Below, in pieces: positions 12,764 through 21,093 of a stretch of 33,893 nucleotides of DNA (the stretch's first letter is position 1; each line of letters opens with the position of its first letter). The position numbers were made by a program, and so were the translations under genes. The notes under the pieces are model-generated. The model made no database searches. It saw only the letters and a program-made list of their open reading frames with translations, and was not told the DNA's origin. Location of the stretch: contig JACQVB010000158.1 in assembly GCA_016209985.1 (NCBI GenBank), positions 1 to 33,893 on the forward strand. Direction: 5' to 3'. Origin of the DNA: Gemmatimonadota bacterium. Its GTDB lineage: Bacteria; Gemmatimonadota; Gemmatimonadetes; Gemmatimonadales; GWC2-71-9.

Positions 12764-15238
12764 ATGCAGTTTGCCGAACGAGCTCCGCTCTATCTCCCTG
12801 AGATTCACCGGTTCGAAGCCGACGGTCTGGTGTACGTCCTCGACCCTGAAGCCCCCAACTGGATTGCCGTAGACGAGCGCGGGAGTCTGCTGCTGGGGGA
12901 GATCCATGCCGCGCCGGGCCGCACCCTCGCCGGATTGGTGGGCTGGTACGCGCGGCAGCACAACGTGGAACCCGGCAAGGCGTGGGTTCACGTGCACGAC
13001 TTCCTCCACCAGCTCGATCGGGCCGGTTTCCTCTCCACTACGCCGGTAGTCCGGCAGCCATACCCAGGGCGCTGGGCACTGGTGCAGCCGGACGGTCTGC
13101 GGGAACTGTGGATCCAGATCAACAACGCCTGCAATCTTTCGTGCCCTCACTGTCTGGTTTCCTCGGGGCCGGGAGAGGCGCGCGGTCTGCCGCTGGAGCA
13201 GGTGACCCGTGTGCTCGATCGGGCCGGTGCGCTCGGGTTGGAGCGGCTCTATTTGACGGGAGGCGAGCCCTTCGTCCGCAAGGACGTCTTCCGGCTGCTT
13301 CAGCACGCGACAGCCCAGCTGGGGATCGAGGCCGTGGTCCTCACCAATGGTACCGTCTTCACGGGACCAATCCGCAGCGGACTCGAGACCCTCGACCGGG
13401 CGAAGGTGCGGTTCCAGGTATCACTCGACGGCGCGACTCCGGCCACCAACGACGCGCTTCGGGGGCCCGGCATGTTCGCCAGGGCGCTGGACGGCACGCG
13501 GCTGCTCGCCGACCTGGGCTTCGACGTTTCCATCACAACCGTCACCACGCGCAAAAATCTGGCCGAGTTGCCGTCGCTACCGTCACTCGCGAAGGCGGCC
13601 GGCGCCAAGAGTCAGCATGTGATGTGGACCCACAAACGGGGCCGGGCGGCGGCAAGCTTGAACGGCTTCTTCCCCGACACTGCGGCGTTGCTGCGGGCTG
13701 TGATGGAGACCGTGCAGGCGGCTGAGACGGCCGGGATCGAGCTGGACAATCTGGAGGTCCTGAAACGGCGCGTGAACGGGATGCCGGGCGTGAAGTACGA
13801 CTTCGGCAACGGGGGGTGGGATTCGCTGTGTGTCAATTACGACGGCCGCGTCTATCCCACGGCCGCCCTGGCCGGCGATCCGCGACTGGTGTGTGGGGAC
13901 GCGACGCGAGACGAACTGGTGAGGATTCTCGACAGCTCACCGGTGGTGCGCCGCCTCCGAAATGCCACGGTGGCACGCAAGCCCTCCGTACGCGACGATC
14001 CGTTCCGCTTCTTTACCGGTGGCGGAGATTGGGAGCACGCCTGGAGCTTTTCCGGCGGGGATCCACTGGCGCCCGACCCCTACTATCCGATTACCCTCGC
14101 GTTGATCCGCCACGTCATGACTACGCTCGGTGAGGAGAAGCGGGCCCGCCGCAACCTGCGCTCGGGGTACGATGCCCCGCTGGTGCTCCACGCCATGGGG
14201 GAAGGGGCCATCGCCTGCGGCACGGCCGACGGGGCGCTGGCGGAGCAGCCGGTGCTCACGCTGCATTCGAACTGCGTGCTCTCCTTCGACGTGGACAAAC
14301 CGCGGGCCAAGGTGCGCGAGTTCTACGGCGCCGCGGCCGAGCAGCCAAAAGCCGATCTCTGCTGCCCGACCAAGTACGATGCCGGGGCGGTCGCTCACAT
14401 CCCGCAAGACGTGCTCGACCGCTTCTACGGGTGCGGCTCGCCCATGCTGACCGCGGGCATTGCGCCAGGTGAGACGGTGGTCGATCTGGGCTCGGGAGCG
14501 GGGATCGACGTATTCATCGCTGCCAAGCTCGTGGGTCCCGCCGGGCGGGCGATCGGCGTGGACATGACCAACGAAATGTTGGCGGTGGCGAACGACAACA
14601 AGCCGAAGGTGGCGGCCGCTCTGGGATACGACGTCGCGGAATTCCGCAACGGGTACCTGGAGCAGATCCCGGTGGACTCCAGAAGCGTCGACCTGATCAC
14701 CTCAAACTGTGTGGTCAACCTTTCCCCCGACAAGTCGCGCGTGTTCGAGGAGATGTGGAGAATTCTCAAGGACCACGGCCGGATCGTCGTGTCGGACATC
14801 GTGAGCGAAACCGAAGTCCCGCCACACCTCAAGGTGAACCCCGAGCTGTGGGGCGAATGCCTCGTGGGGGCCCTCACCGAGGAACAGTTCCTCTCCCAAC
14901 TGGAGCGGGCCGGCTTCTATGGCCTGACGGTTCTCGGCAAGACTTACTGGAAGGACGTGGAAGGCTATCCGTTCTTCTCGATCACGGTCCGGGGTTTCAA
15001 GCTCGAGAAAACCTCCGGCTGCATCTATCGGGGGCAGCGGGCCGTGTATCTCGGTCCCGCGAAGGCCTTCATCGATGAGGAAGGCCACCTCTTCCCGCGT
15101 AACGAACCCTATGAGGTGTGCACCGACACGGTCGCCAAGCTTTCCAGACCTCCGTATGTCGGGATGTTCGCCATTCTCGAGCCCGGCGTGAACCGGGCCG
15201 GGTACGCCTGCTGTGGCTCGGACGGAGCGTGCTGCTAA
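12764..15238 (+). CDS. PqqD-like (RRE) + radical SAM + ArsM-like methyltransferase fusion
   Basis: 824 residues in one frame. Residues about 13-95 form a PqqD-like/RRE domain. Residues about 113-400 are a radical SAM domain with C123-N-L-S-C127-P-H-C130 for the 4Fe-4S cluster, GGEP at 166-169 and a reduced SPASM-like segment (C356, C377) lacking the full auxiliary cysteine set. Residues about 400-530 are unassigned. Residues 531-824 resemble the As(III) methyltransferase ArsM: CC at 533-534, YGCGSP, SAM motif VVDLGSGAG (572-580), SNCVVNLSPDK (C649), GEC (C699) and the ArsM C-terminal part with EVC (C786). C534/C649/C699 are likely counterparts of the three arsenic-binding cysteines of ArsM. 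The protein ends ACCGSDGACC. The ATG is preceded by GGAGG. It heads an operon with a Pit permease (TAATG overlap) and two arsenosugar-type glycosyltransferases. Likely role: SAM-dependent methylation plus radical adenosylation or carbon transfer on a metalloid or thiol-bound substrate (inference). Confidence 0.88.
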   Translation: MQFAERAPLYLPEIHRFEADGLVYVLDPEAPNWIAVDERGSLLLGEIHAAPGRTLAGLVGWYARQHNVEPGKAWVHVHDFLHQLDRAGFLSTTPVVRQPYPGRWALVQPDGLRELWIQINNACNLSCPHCLVSSGPGEARGLPLEQVTRVLDRAGALGLERLYLTGGEPFVRKDVFRLLQHATAQLGIEAVVLTNGTVFTGPIRSGLETLDRAKVRFQVSLDGATPATNDALRGPGMFARALDGTRLLADLGFDVSITTVTTRKNLAELPSLPSLAKAAGAKSQHVMWTHKRGRAAASLNGFFPDTAALLRAVMETVQAAETAGIELDNLEVLKRRVNGMPGVKYDFGNGGWDSLCVNYDGRVYPTAALAGDPRLVCGDATRDELVRILDSSPVVRRLRNATVARKPSVRDDPFRFFTGGGDWEHAWSFSGGDPLAPDPYYPITLALIRHVMTTLGEEKRARRNLRSGYDAPLVLHAMGEGAIACGTADGALAEQPVLTLHSNCVLSFDVDKPRAKVREFYGAAAEQPKADLCCPTKYDAGAVAHIPQDVLDRFYGCGSPMLTAGIAPGETVVDLGSGAGIDVFIAAKLVGPAGRAIGVDMTNEMLAVANDNKPKVAAALGYDVAEFRNGYLEQIPVDSRSVDLITSNCVVNLSPDKSRVFEEMWRILKDHGRIVVSDIVSETEVPPHLKVNPELWGECLVGALTEEQFLSQLERAGFYGLTVLGKTYWKDVEGYPFFSITVRGFKLEKTSGCIYRGQRAVYLGPAKAFIDEEGHLFPRNEPYEVCTDTVAKLSRPPYVGMFAILEPGVNRAGYACCGSDGACC

Positions 15239-16323
15239 TGATGCTCCTTCTTGTGGCCCTGACTCTCGTCGTGGCGTTTGCGAACGGGGCGAACGACGCG
15301 TCCAAGGGTGTCGCCACGCTGGTGGGATCGGGCGTGACCGATCTCCGCCGGGCGCTACGCTGGGGTACGGTATGGACGGTTGCGGGCGGCGTCGTGGCCG
15401 CCTTTGCCGCCCGGGGTCTGGCAGAGGTGTTCTCCGGCACGGGCCTGCTTACCACGCCGCCCGGACCCGAGTTCCTGGCGGCGGTCGCCGCCGGCTCGAT
15501 TGGGTGGCTGATCATTGCGACGCGGACCGGGCTCCCGGTGTCGACGACCCATTCGCTCGTGGGCGGCCTGGTCGGGGCGGCCCTCGTTGCACAGGGGGTC
15601 GGGGGCGTCAACTGGACCGGCGTAGTCGCGAAGACCGCATTGCCGCTCGCGGTCTCGCCGGTGCTGTCGCTCTTCCTCATGCTGGTGGTCTTTCCGCTCA
15701 TCGGCTTCACCTTCCGGCGTGCTAACCGCTACTGCTTGTGCCTCGAGCGCACCGATCCGGTGGTGGTCATGTCAGGCTCGGCGGCGGCGCTGGCGACGGG
15801 ACCGTCGCTGAACGTGATCGCGGGCGCGGACTGCCCGCCGCAGGTGGTCGCGCGACTCCAGGCGATGGACTCCCTGCATTGGCTGTCGGCGGGGTTCGCC
15901 AGCTTCTTCCGTGGGTTGAACGACACGCCGAAGATTCTCGCCCTCGGCATGGCGGCCGCGGCAACGACGGGGATGGGAACCTCGGGGTTCTTCGCACTCG
16001 TGGCCGTCGCGATGGGGGTTGGCAGCTATGTCGCCGGGCGGCGCGTCACTGAGACTCTCGCCGGGAAGATCACACGCATCTCCCCGGATGACGGCTTCGC
16101 GGGCAACCTGGTGACTTCGGTGCTGGTGGGCCTCGCTTCGTTTCTGGCCGTGCCGGTCTCCACCACGCATGTGGCCGCAGGGGCAATCATCGGCATCGGT
16201 ATGCACCAGCGGCAGGTGCGGTGGACGATGGTACGGGACATGGGGCTCGCGTGGGTCGTGACCCTACCGGTCGCGGCGATTTTCGCCGGCCTGACGTACG
16301 TCGCCCTCACCCGCCTCGGATAG
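15238..16323 (+). CDS. pit: Pit-type inorganic phosphate (arsenate) permease
   Basis: 361-residue PHO4-family permease. Seen: the duplicated signature, GANDASKG at 17-24 and RGLNDTPK at 225-232, and paired VSTTH segments at 101-105 and 307-311, reflecting the inverted internal repeat. There are about ten membrane helices, and the central cytoplasmic loop is short compared with E. coli PitA (about 500 residues). Pit proteins move phosphate with a cation and also admit arsenate. The ATG overlaps the stop of the radical SAM fusion gene (TAATG), so the two are translationally coupled. This argues for delivering the substrate, or replacing phosphate, for the pathway of this operon. Confidence 0.92.
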   Translation: MMLLLVALTLVVAFANGANDASKGVATLVGSGVTDLRRALRWGTVWTVAGGVVAAFAARGLAEVFSGTGLLTTPPGPEFLAAVAAGSIGWLIIATRTGLPVSTTHSLVGGLVGAALVAQGVGGVNWTGVVAKTALPLAVSPVLSLFLMLVVFPLIGFTFRRANRYCLCLERTDPVVVMSGSAAALATGPSLNVIAGADCPPQVVARLQAMDSLHWLSAGFASFFRGLNDTPKILALGMAAAATTGMGTSGFFALVAVAMGVGSYVAGRRVTETLAGKITRISPDDGFAGNLVTSVLVGLASFLAVPVSTTHVAAGAIIGIGMHQRQVRWTMVRDMGLAWVVTLPVAAIFAGLTYVALTRLG

Positions 16324-16368
16324 ACGGGTGCATCCTCCGTGGATTCCAAGGCAGGTCGCGGCAGGCGA

Positions 16369-17055
16369 ATGATGATCAGCGTCGTCATTCCCACGGTCAA
16401 CGAGGCGCCGGTGCTCCCGGCGCTGCTCGACGACCTGCGCGAGCTGGCCAGGGCAGTGCCCCTCGAGGTGGTCGTCGTGGACGGCGGGTCGAGCGACGGG
16501 ACGCCCGCCCGAGCGGCCGCCGGCGGCGCGCGGGTGCTGCACGCGCCCCGCGGGCGCGCGAGTCAACTCAACAGTGGAGCGATGGTGGCACGCGGGGAGT
16601 GGCTGTTGTTCCTCCATGCCGACTGTCGCCTCGACCCAGGCACCCCACGGGCTCTCCTCCCGGCGCTCGAGCCCTCGGCCGGGGTGCAGGCCGCGGTGTT
16701 CCGGTTTGCCATCGACCTCCCGAGGTTCTGGCGGCACTTCATCGAAGCCGGACAGGCCGTCCGCGAGGCCCTGTCAGGCCTGGCCTACGGGGACCAGGGG
16801 CTGCTGATCCGGCGCGATCTCTTCGCGGCCGTCGGGGGGTACCCGGATCTGCCGCTCATGGAGGACGTCGCGATGATCTGCACGTTGCGAAGGCGGATCC
16901 GCGTCGCGCGACTGCCCGCGCCCCTGGTTACCTCCGGGCGTCGCTACCGACGCGGCGGCGTGCTGCGGACCTGGCTGAAGCACACTGCGTTGATCTCGCT
17001 GTACCTGATCGGCGCGTCCCCAACACGACTCGCCAGGTGGCGGGACGGTGTGTAG
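16369..17055 (+). CDS. TIGR04283-type family 2 glycosyltransferase
   Basis: 228 residues, GT-A fold. Seen: ISVVIPTVNEAPVLPALL at the N-terminus, VVVDGGSSDGT, APRGRASQLNSGA and LLFLHADCRLDP (metal-binding motif HAD), then YGDQGLLIRRDLF, GGYPDLPLMEDVAM and RRYRRGGVLRTW. These are the hallmarks of the TIGR04283 family, named arsenosugar biosynthesis glycosyltransferase because it co-occurs with the radical SAM protein ArsS. It probably transfers a sugar to or from the organoarsenical intermediate; the substrate is unproven. The ATG at 16369 places the first strand at the N-terminus; a GTG at 16339 is possible. The 3' end overlaps the next gene by 8 bases. Confidence 0.9.
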   Translation: MMISVVIPTVNEAPVLPALLDDLRELARAVPLEVVVVDGGSSDGTPARAAAGGARVLHAPRGRASQLNSGAMVARGEWLLFLHADCRLDPGTPRALLPALEPSAGVQAAVFRFAIDLPRFWRHFIEAGQAVREALSGLAYGDQGLLIRRDLFAAVGGYPDLPLMEDVAMICTLRRRIRVARLPAPLVTSGRRYRRGGVLRTWLKHTALISLYLIGASPTRLARWRDGV

Positions 17056-17686
17056 GTCCCTGCGTCCGGATGTCCTGGGCGTCTTGGTCAAGGCGCCCGT
17101 GCCCGGCCGGGTCAAGACCCGACTGGCCTCCACGGTCGGGGTGCGACGCGCGACCGAGATCTACCGGCGCCTCGGGCGGCAAATCGTCGGGGCGTGCGCC
17201 GGTCCCGGCCACGACACGGTGGTGTGGTACGCGCCGGCGGAGGCCCGGGCGGCGGTGCGCGACTGGTTGAAAGGACTGCCCGTCGCCGCATACCGAGCCC
17301 AGGTCTCCGGTGCATTGGGCGCGCGCCTCGCCGCGGCGTTTCAGCGGCACTTTGGCGAGGGGGCGCACCGGGTAATTCTGATCGGATCGGATTGTCCCCG
17401 GGTCGACGCCGGCCTCGTGTCGCGGGCGCTGGCAGCGCTCGACGATCACGCACTCGTCCTCGGCCCGGCGTACGATGGGGGGTACTACTTGATCGGGCTC
17501 CGCACGCCGGTCCCGCAGCTCTTTCGGGGGATCGCCTGGTCGACGGAAATGGTATTGGAGCAGACGCTGACTCGGGCGCGGCAACTCGGACTCCGCACGG
17601 TGCTTCTGCCTGTATTGCGGGACGTCGATACGGTAAGCGATGCTCGTGCCGCCGGTATGGTCGAACCAAGCGGCCTTCATGAGTAA
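17048..17686 (+). CDS. TIGR04282-type (DUF2064) glycosyltransferase-like protein
   Basis: 212 residues. Seen: LGVLVKAPVPGRVKTRLA near the N-terminus, GALGARLAAAF, VILIGSDCPRVDAGLV, LGPAYDGGYYLIGL and IAWSTEMVLEQTL with a closing VLRDVDT. These are the motifs of DUF2064/TIGR04282, a nucleotidyltransferase-like GT-A fold whose members pair with TIGR04283 proteins and are named for arsenosugar biosynthesis. It may activate or transfer the sugar used by its neighbour. The GTG at 17048 overlaps the previous stop by 8 bases, and its own stop overlaps the zwf start by 8 bases. Such tight coupling implies matched expression of the two enzymes and zwf. Confidence 0.9.
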   Translation: MCRSLRPDVLGVLVKAPVPGRVKTRLASTVGVRRATEIYRRLGRQIVGACAGPGHDTVVWYAPAEARAAVRDWLKGLPVAAYRAQVSGALGARLAAAFQRHFGEGAHRVILIGSDCPRVDAGLVSRALAALDDHALVLGPAYDGGYYLIGLRTPVPQLFRGIAWSTEMVLEQTLTRARQLGLRTVLLPVLRDVDTVSDARAAGMVEPSGLHE

Positions 17687-19088
17687 ATCCCAGTCCGACG
17701 TTTTGGTGTTCTTTGGCGCCACGGGTGATCTGGCTTTCAAGAAGATCTTCCCGGCGTTACAGGCAATGGCCAGACGCGGCCACCTTGATGTGCCGGTCAT
17801 TGGCGTAGGCAGGTCGGACTGGACTGCCGACCAGCTCCGGGCCCGAGCCCGCGAGAGCCTGGAGCAGCAGGGAGGAGTCGATCCCGCCGCTTGGGAAAAG
17901 CTCTGTGGCGTGCTGCGCTATGTGCGCGTCGACTATTCCGACCCGCCGACGTTTGAGGCACTGTGCAAAGAGCTGGGTGGAGCCGAACGGCCGGCGCATT
18001 ACCTGGCTATCCCTCCCCACATGTTCGAAACGGTGGTGGAACAACTGGAGAAGTCCGGCTGCGCCAAGGGGGCGCGCGTGCTCGTCGAAAAGCCCTTCGG
18101 ACGAGACCTGGCCTCCGCCCGGGAGCTGAATCGGATCCTGCTCAAGACCTTCGACGAATCGGCGATCTTTCGCATCGATCATTATCTCGGGAAGCGGCCG
18201 GTGAGCAACCTGCACTTCTTCCGCTTGGCAAATGGGTTTCTGGAGCCGGTCTGGAACCATACCTGCATCGAGAGCGTGCAGATCACTCTGGCGGAAGACT
18301 TCGGGGTCCAGGGCCGAGGCGGCTTCTACGAGGAAACAGGCGCCATCCGGGATGTGATACAGAACCACCTGTTCCAGGTGCTGACCAATCTGGCCATGGA
18401 ACCGACCGTCAGCACCGATAGCGAATCCATTCGGGATGAAAAGGTCGCAGTCCTCAAGGCCATCCCTCCGCTCGAGACGAAGGATCTGGTACGCGGGCAG
18501 TTCGTGGGCTATCGAAACGAGAAGGATGTGGCGCCGGATTCCGACGTGGAGACGTATGCCGCCATGCGACTGGACATTGACTCAGAACGCTGGCGCGGCG
18601 TCCCCTTCTATCTCCGAGCCGGGAAGTGCCTGCCCACCACCTACACGGAAGTCGTGGTTCGGCTCCGCCGGCCGGCGACCCGGTATCGAGACCTCCCTCT
18701 GAAACCAAACGGTTTGCGACTGCGGATCAGTCCCGAGATCCTCTTCGCGCTGAGCCTGAATGTGCTGGGTCCCGACGAGCAGAAGCCGGGCCAATCAGTG
18801 GAGATGGTGGCGTGCCGCCAACACGGCGCCGATGAGATGGCTGCCTACGAACGGGTGCTGGGAGATGCCATGAAGGGAGACGCCACCCTGTTCGCCCGGC
18901 AGGATTATGCGGAAGAGGCGTGGCGCATCGTCGATCCGGTCTTGCAGGCGGACACACCGGTCCATGCATACGAGCGGAATACTTGGGGGCCGAGCGAAGT
19001 CGACAAAATCCTCTCACCCGCCGGAGGCTGGCACAACCCGATCATAGCTGACGAGTCCGATGTAGAGCGGCAGCTTCCTGACGATTGA
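17679..19088 (+). CDS. zwf: Glucose-6-phosphate 1-dehydrogenase
   Basis: 469 residues. Oxidises glucose 6-phosphate to 6-phosphogluconolactone, reducing NADP(+) (or NAD(+)). Seen: the coenzyme loop FFGATGDLAFKK (11-22), VEKPFG (136-141), the substrate signature RIDHYLGK (165-172) and the catalytic histidine in QNHLFQ (H230). The family length of about 480-500 is nearly matched. The loop GATGDLA differs slightly from the common GASGDLA. The ATG at 17679 overlaps the TIGR04282 gene. Its unusual position inside this operon, rather than with gnd or edd, suggests it supplies NADPH or pentose units to the pathway (inference). Confidence 0.94.
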   Translation: MSKSQSDVLVFFGATGDLAFKKIFPALQAMARRGHLDVPVIGVGRSDWTADQLRARARESLEQQGGVDPAAWEKLCGVLRYVRVDYSDPPTFEALCKELGGAERPAHYLAIPPHMFETVVEQLEKSGCAKGARVLVEKPFGRDLASARELNRILLKTFDESAIFRIDHYLGKRPVSNLHFFRLANGFLEPVWNHTCIESVQITLAEDFGVQGRGGFYEETGAIRDVIQNHLFQVLTNLAMEPTVSTDSESIRDEKVAVLKAIPPLETKDLVRGQFVGYRNEKDVAPDSDVETYAAMRLDIDSERWRGVPFYLRAGKCLPTTYTEVVVRLRRPATRYRDLPLKPNGLRLRISPEILFALSLNVLGPDEQKPGQSVEMVACRQHGADEMAAYERVLGDAMKGDATLFARQDYAEEAWRIVDPVLQADTPVHAYERNTWGPSEVDKILSPAGGWHNPIIADESDVERQLPDD

Positions 19089-19098
19089 CATCTTTGCC

Positions 19099-19122
19099 GC
19101 GGCCGTTCGCGCGCGCGGCCGC
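19099..19122 (+). terminator. GC-rich hairpin after zwf
   Basis: GCGGCCG (19099-19105), a 10-base loop, then CGGCCGC (19116-19122), followed only by TTCG. A 7-pair stem just after the zwf stop could attenuate or process the transcript before the next gene, but it lacks a T run, so a strong intrinsic terminator is unlikely. Confidence 0.3.
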
Positions 19123-19181
19123 TTCGTCATGGCCGCGGTTGAAACAGATCAGACCCCCTATGAAGAAGGCGAAAATCCGTC

Positions 19182-20324
19182 GTGAGCCAACCGCACACGG
19201 TCATTCTGGTCGGGGCCGGCCACGCCCATCTCTATGTTGCTGCCCATGCCGAAACGCTCGTCGAGCGCGGGGCGCGGGTGGTGTTGGTCGATCCGGCCGA
19301 GTTCTGGTATTCGGGTTTGGCCACCGGAATGCTGGGGGGCATGTACCAGCCCACCGAAGATCAGGTGAACCCGCGGGCGTTGATGGAAGCCCATGGTGGC
19401 GAGTTCATCCAGGACCGGGTCGAAGCCGTGGAAACCGGCGCGCGGCGGCTTCGCCTGGCCGGCGGCGGTGAACTGGCCTACGATTATTTGTCGATCAATG
19501 TCGGCAGTCGGGTGAATGTCGGCGCCATCCCCGGCGCGGCGCACGATCCCAGCGTCTGGTCGGTCACACCCGTCAGCAATCTGTGGAAGGTGCGCGAGCT
19601 TTTGGACGCGCGGTTTCGAGGGGGCGAGACGCCGCGTGTGGCGGTGGTCGGCGGCGGGCCTACGGGTTCCGAGGTGGCGGCCAATCTGACTGCACTGGCC
19701 ACTCGTCATGACGTCGATATGCCAGTGACCCTGGTCACCCGCAGCGACCGCCTGATCAAGCAGGCCCCGGCCGGCGCCGCACGGGCGCTGCTGCGAAACC
19801 TGAACCGACGGGGCGTGGCAATCCGCACCCACACCAGGATCGTCCGTCGCGAGGGGGAGTCATTGATCGCTGACGACGGTGGCCACCTCAACGCCGATGT
19901 CGTCGTTCTGGCGACCGGACTCGAAGCCAACCCGCTGGTGCAGGAAACGGGCCTGCCGGCTCGTTCCAGGAAAGGTCTGCGTATCAACGCAAAGTTGCAT
20001 TCGATCGCCGACGAGCGGGTATTCGCGGGCGGTGATTGCGCCGCCATGGAAGGCTTCGATCTGCCCAAGCTGGGCGTGTTTGGTGTGCGCCAGGCCGCCT
20101 ACATCCACACCAACCTGCTGGCCAGTTTGGATGGGAAACCACTGGCCGAATACGAACCCCAGAAACGCTATCTCGCCATCCTCAACCTCGGCGACAGCAC
20201 CGCGTTGTCGACTTGGGGGCCGTTTTGGTGGAACGGCCGTTCCAGCATGTGGTTGAAAGACTTCATCGACCGGCGCTTTCTCGAAGGCTACCGGCAGCAT
20301 TCCGGCAACACGCAGCAGCATTAG
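19182..20324 (+). CDS. FAD-dependent oxidoreductase, NDH-2/SelD-associated type
   Basis: 380 residues. Seen: ILVGAGHAHLYVAAHAE at the N-terminus (FAD motif with the HAHL variant), EFWYSGLATGMLGG, VAVVGGGPTGSEVAANL (second dinucleotide motif) and VFAGGDCAAM (FAD ribityl motif). The GxGHAHL and YSGL features resemble the flavoprotein domain fused to selenophosphate synthetase in some bacteria as well as NDH-2. It probably oxidises NAD(P)H and reduces a quinone or a small oxidised substrate. The GTG at 19182 is inferred from homology; only a distant GAAGAAGG precedes it. It lies 93 bases after zwf and 10 bases before the TVP38 gene, forming the second half of the operon. Confidence 0.87.
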   Translation: MSQPHTVILVGAGHAHLYVAAHAETLVERGARVVLVDPAEFWYSGLATGMLGGMYQPTEDQVNPRALMEAHGGEFIQDRVEAVETGARRLRLAGGGELAYDYLSINVGSRVNVGAIPGAAHDPSVWSVTPVSNLWKVRELLDARFRGGETPRVAVVGGGPTGSEVAANLTALATRHDVDMPVTLVTRSDRLIKQAPAGAARALLRNLNRRGVAIRTHTRIVRREGESLIADDGGHLNADVVVLATGLEANPLVQETGLPARSRKGLRINAKLHSIADERVFAGGDCAAMEGFDLPKLGVFGVRQAAYIHTNLLASLDGKPLAEYEPQKRYLAILNLGDSTALSTWGPFWWNGRSSMWLKDFIDRRFLEGYRQHSGNTQQH

Positions 20325-20334
20325 GAGAGACGCC

Positions 20335-21093
20335 ATGACCACCGATCAGCGGGTCCCGGTGTCGAATCGTCGCCAGCGGATTGTTACGGTCGTGCGGTGG
20401 CTGTCGATCTTGTTGATTGTGGCCGCCCTGCTGACGATCGTCCGCTGGTTGCCGATTGGCCACGCGATGGAAGCGACGAAAGGCTGGATCTCCGGACTGG
20501 GAGTCTGGGGGCCGGTGGCCTTGGCGCTCTGGTACATCGTGGCCACGGTGCTGTTCGTGCCGGGAACGATTCTGACGCTGGCTGCCGGCGCAATGTTCGG
20601 ATTGGTGGTCGGGATGATCACGGTATCCATCGGGTCGACGCTGGGAGCGTCGCTCGCCTTCCTCATCGCGCGCTACGTGGCCCGGGACCAGATCGCCGCC
20701 ATGGCTGGCCGCAACCGCCGCTTTGGCGCGATCGATCGGGCGATCGGCGAAGGGGGCTGGAAGATCGTGGCCTTGCTTCGACTGTCGCCGGCAATTCCTT
20801 TCAATCTGCAGAACTACCTCTACGGCCTGATGCGGATTCGTTTCTGGCCGTACGTGGTCACCAGCTGGCTGGCCATGCTTCCCGGCACCTTTCTTTACGT
20901 CTATCTCGGGCACGTCACGGGCGTGGCCATGGAGGCCGACCGGTCGCGTACCCCCGGGGAGTGGACGTTGCTGGCCGTTGGGTTACTGGCGACGGTCGTA
21001 GTCACGGTGTACATGACGCGGCTGGCCCGCCGCGCACTGCACGAGCACATGAGCGAATCGGCCGCGGACAACGACGAATGGAGAACCTCGTGA
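20335..21093 (+). CDS. TVP38/TMEM64 (VTT domain) membrane protein
   Basis: 252 residues with about six membrane helices. Seen: the VTT/SNARE-associated core, VLFVPGTILTLAAGAMFG, GSTLGASLAFLIARY, LRLSPAIPFNLQNYLYG and WLAMLPGTFLYVYLG. These are the motifs of the DedA/TVP38 superfamily, whose members can move lipids or take part in envelope homeostasis. TVP38 genes often neighbour MerA-like oxidoreductases, as here: the stop lies inside the next gene (16-base overlap), and in many genomes the two are even fused. TAGGAGA precedes the ATG. A membrane channel or substrate-handling role for the adjoining oxidoreductase is inferred. Confidence 0.9.
   Translation: MTTDQRVPVSNRRQRIVTVVRWLSILLIVAALLTIVRWLPIGHAMEATKGWISGLGVWGPVALALWYIVATVLFVPGTILTLAAGAMFGLVVGMITVSIGSTLGASLAFLIARYVARDQIAAMAGRNRRFGAIDRAIGEGGWKIVALLRLSPAIPFNLQNYLYGLMRIRFWPYVVTSWLAMLPGTFLYVYLGHVTGVAMEADRSRTPGEWTLLAVGLLATVVVTVYMTRLARRALHEHMSESAADNDEWRTS

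Noticed and set aside
20397-21077. Upstream extension of the MerA-like frame through the TVP38 gene
   Set aside because: The extension is a shadow of TVP38 in another frame; homologous proteins begin near the VHPxDWVNP segment.
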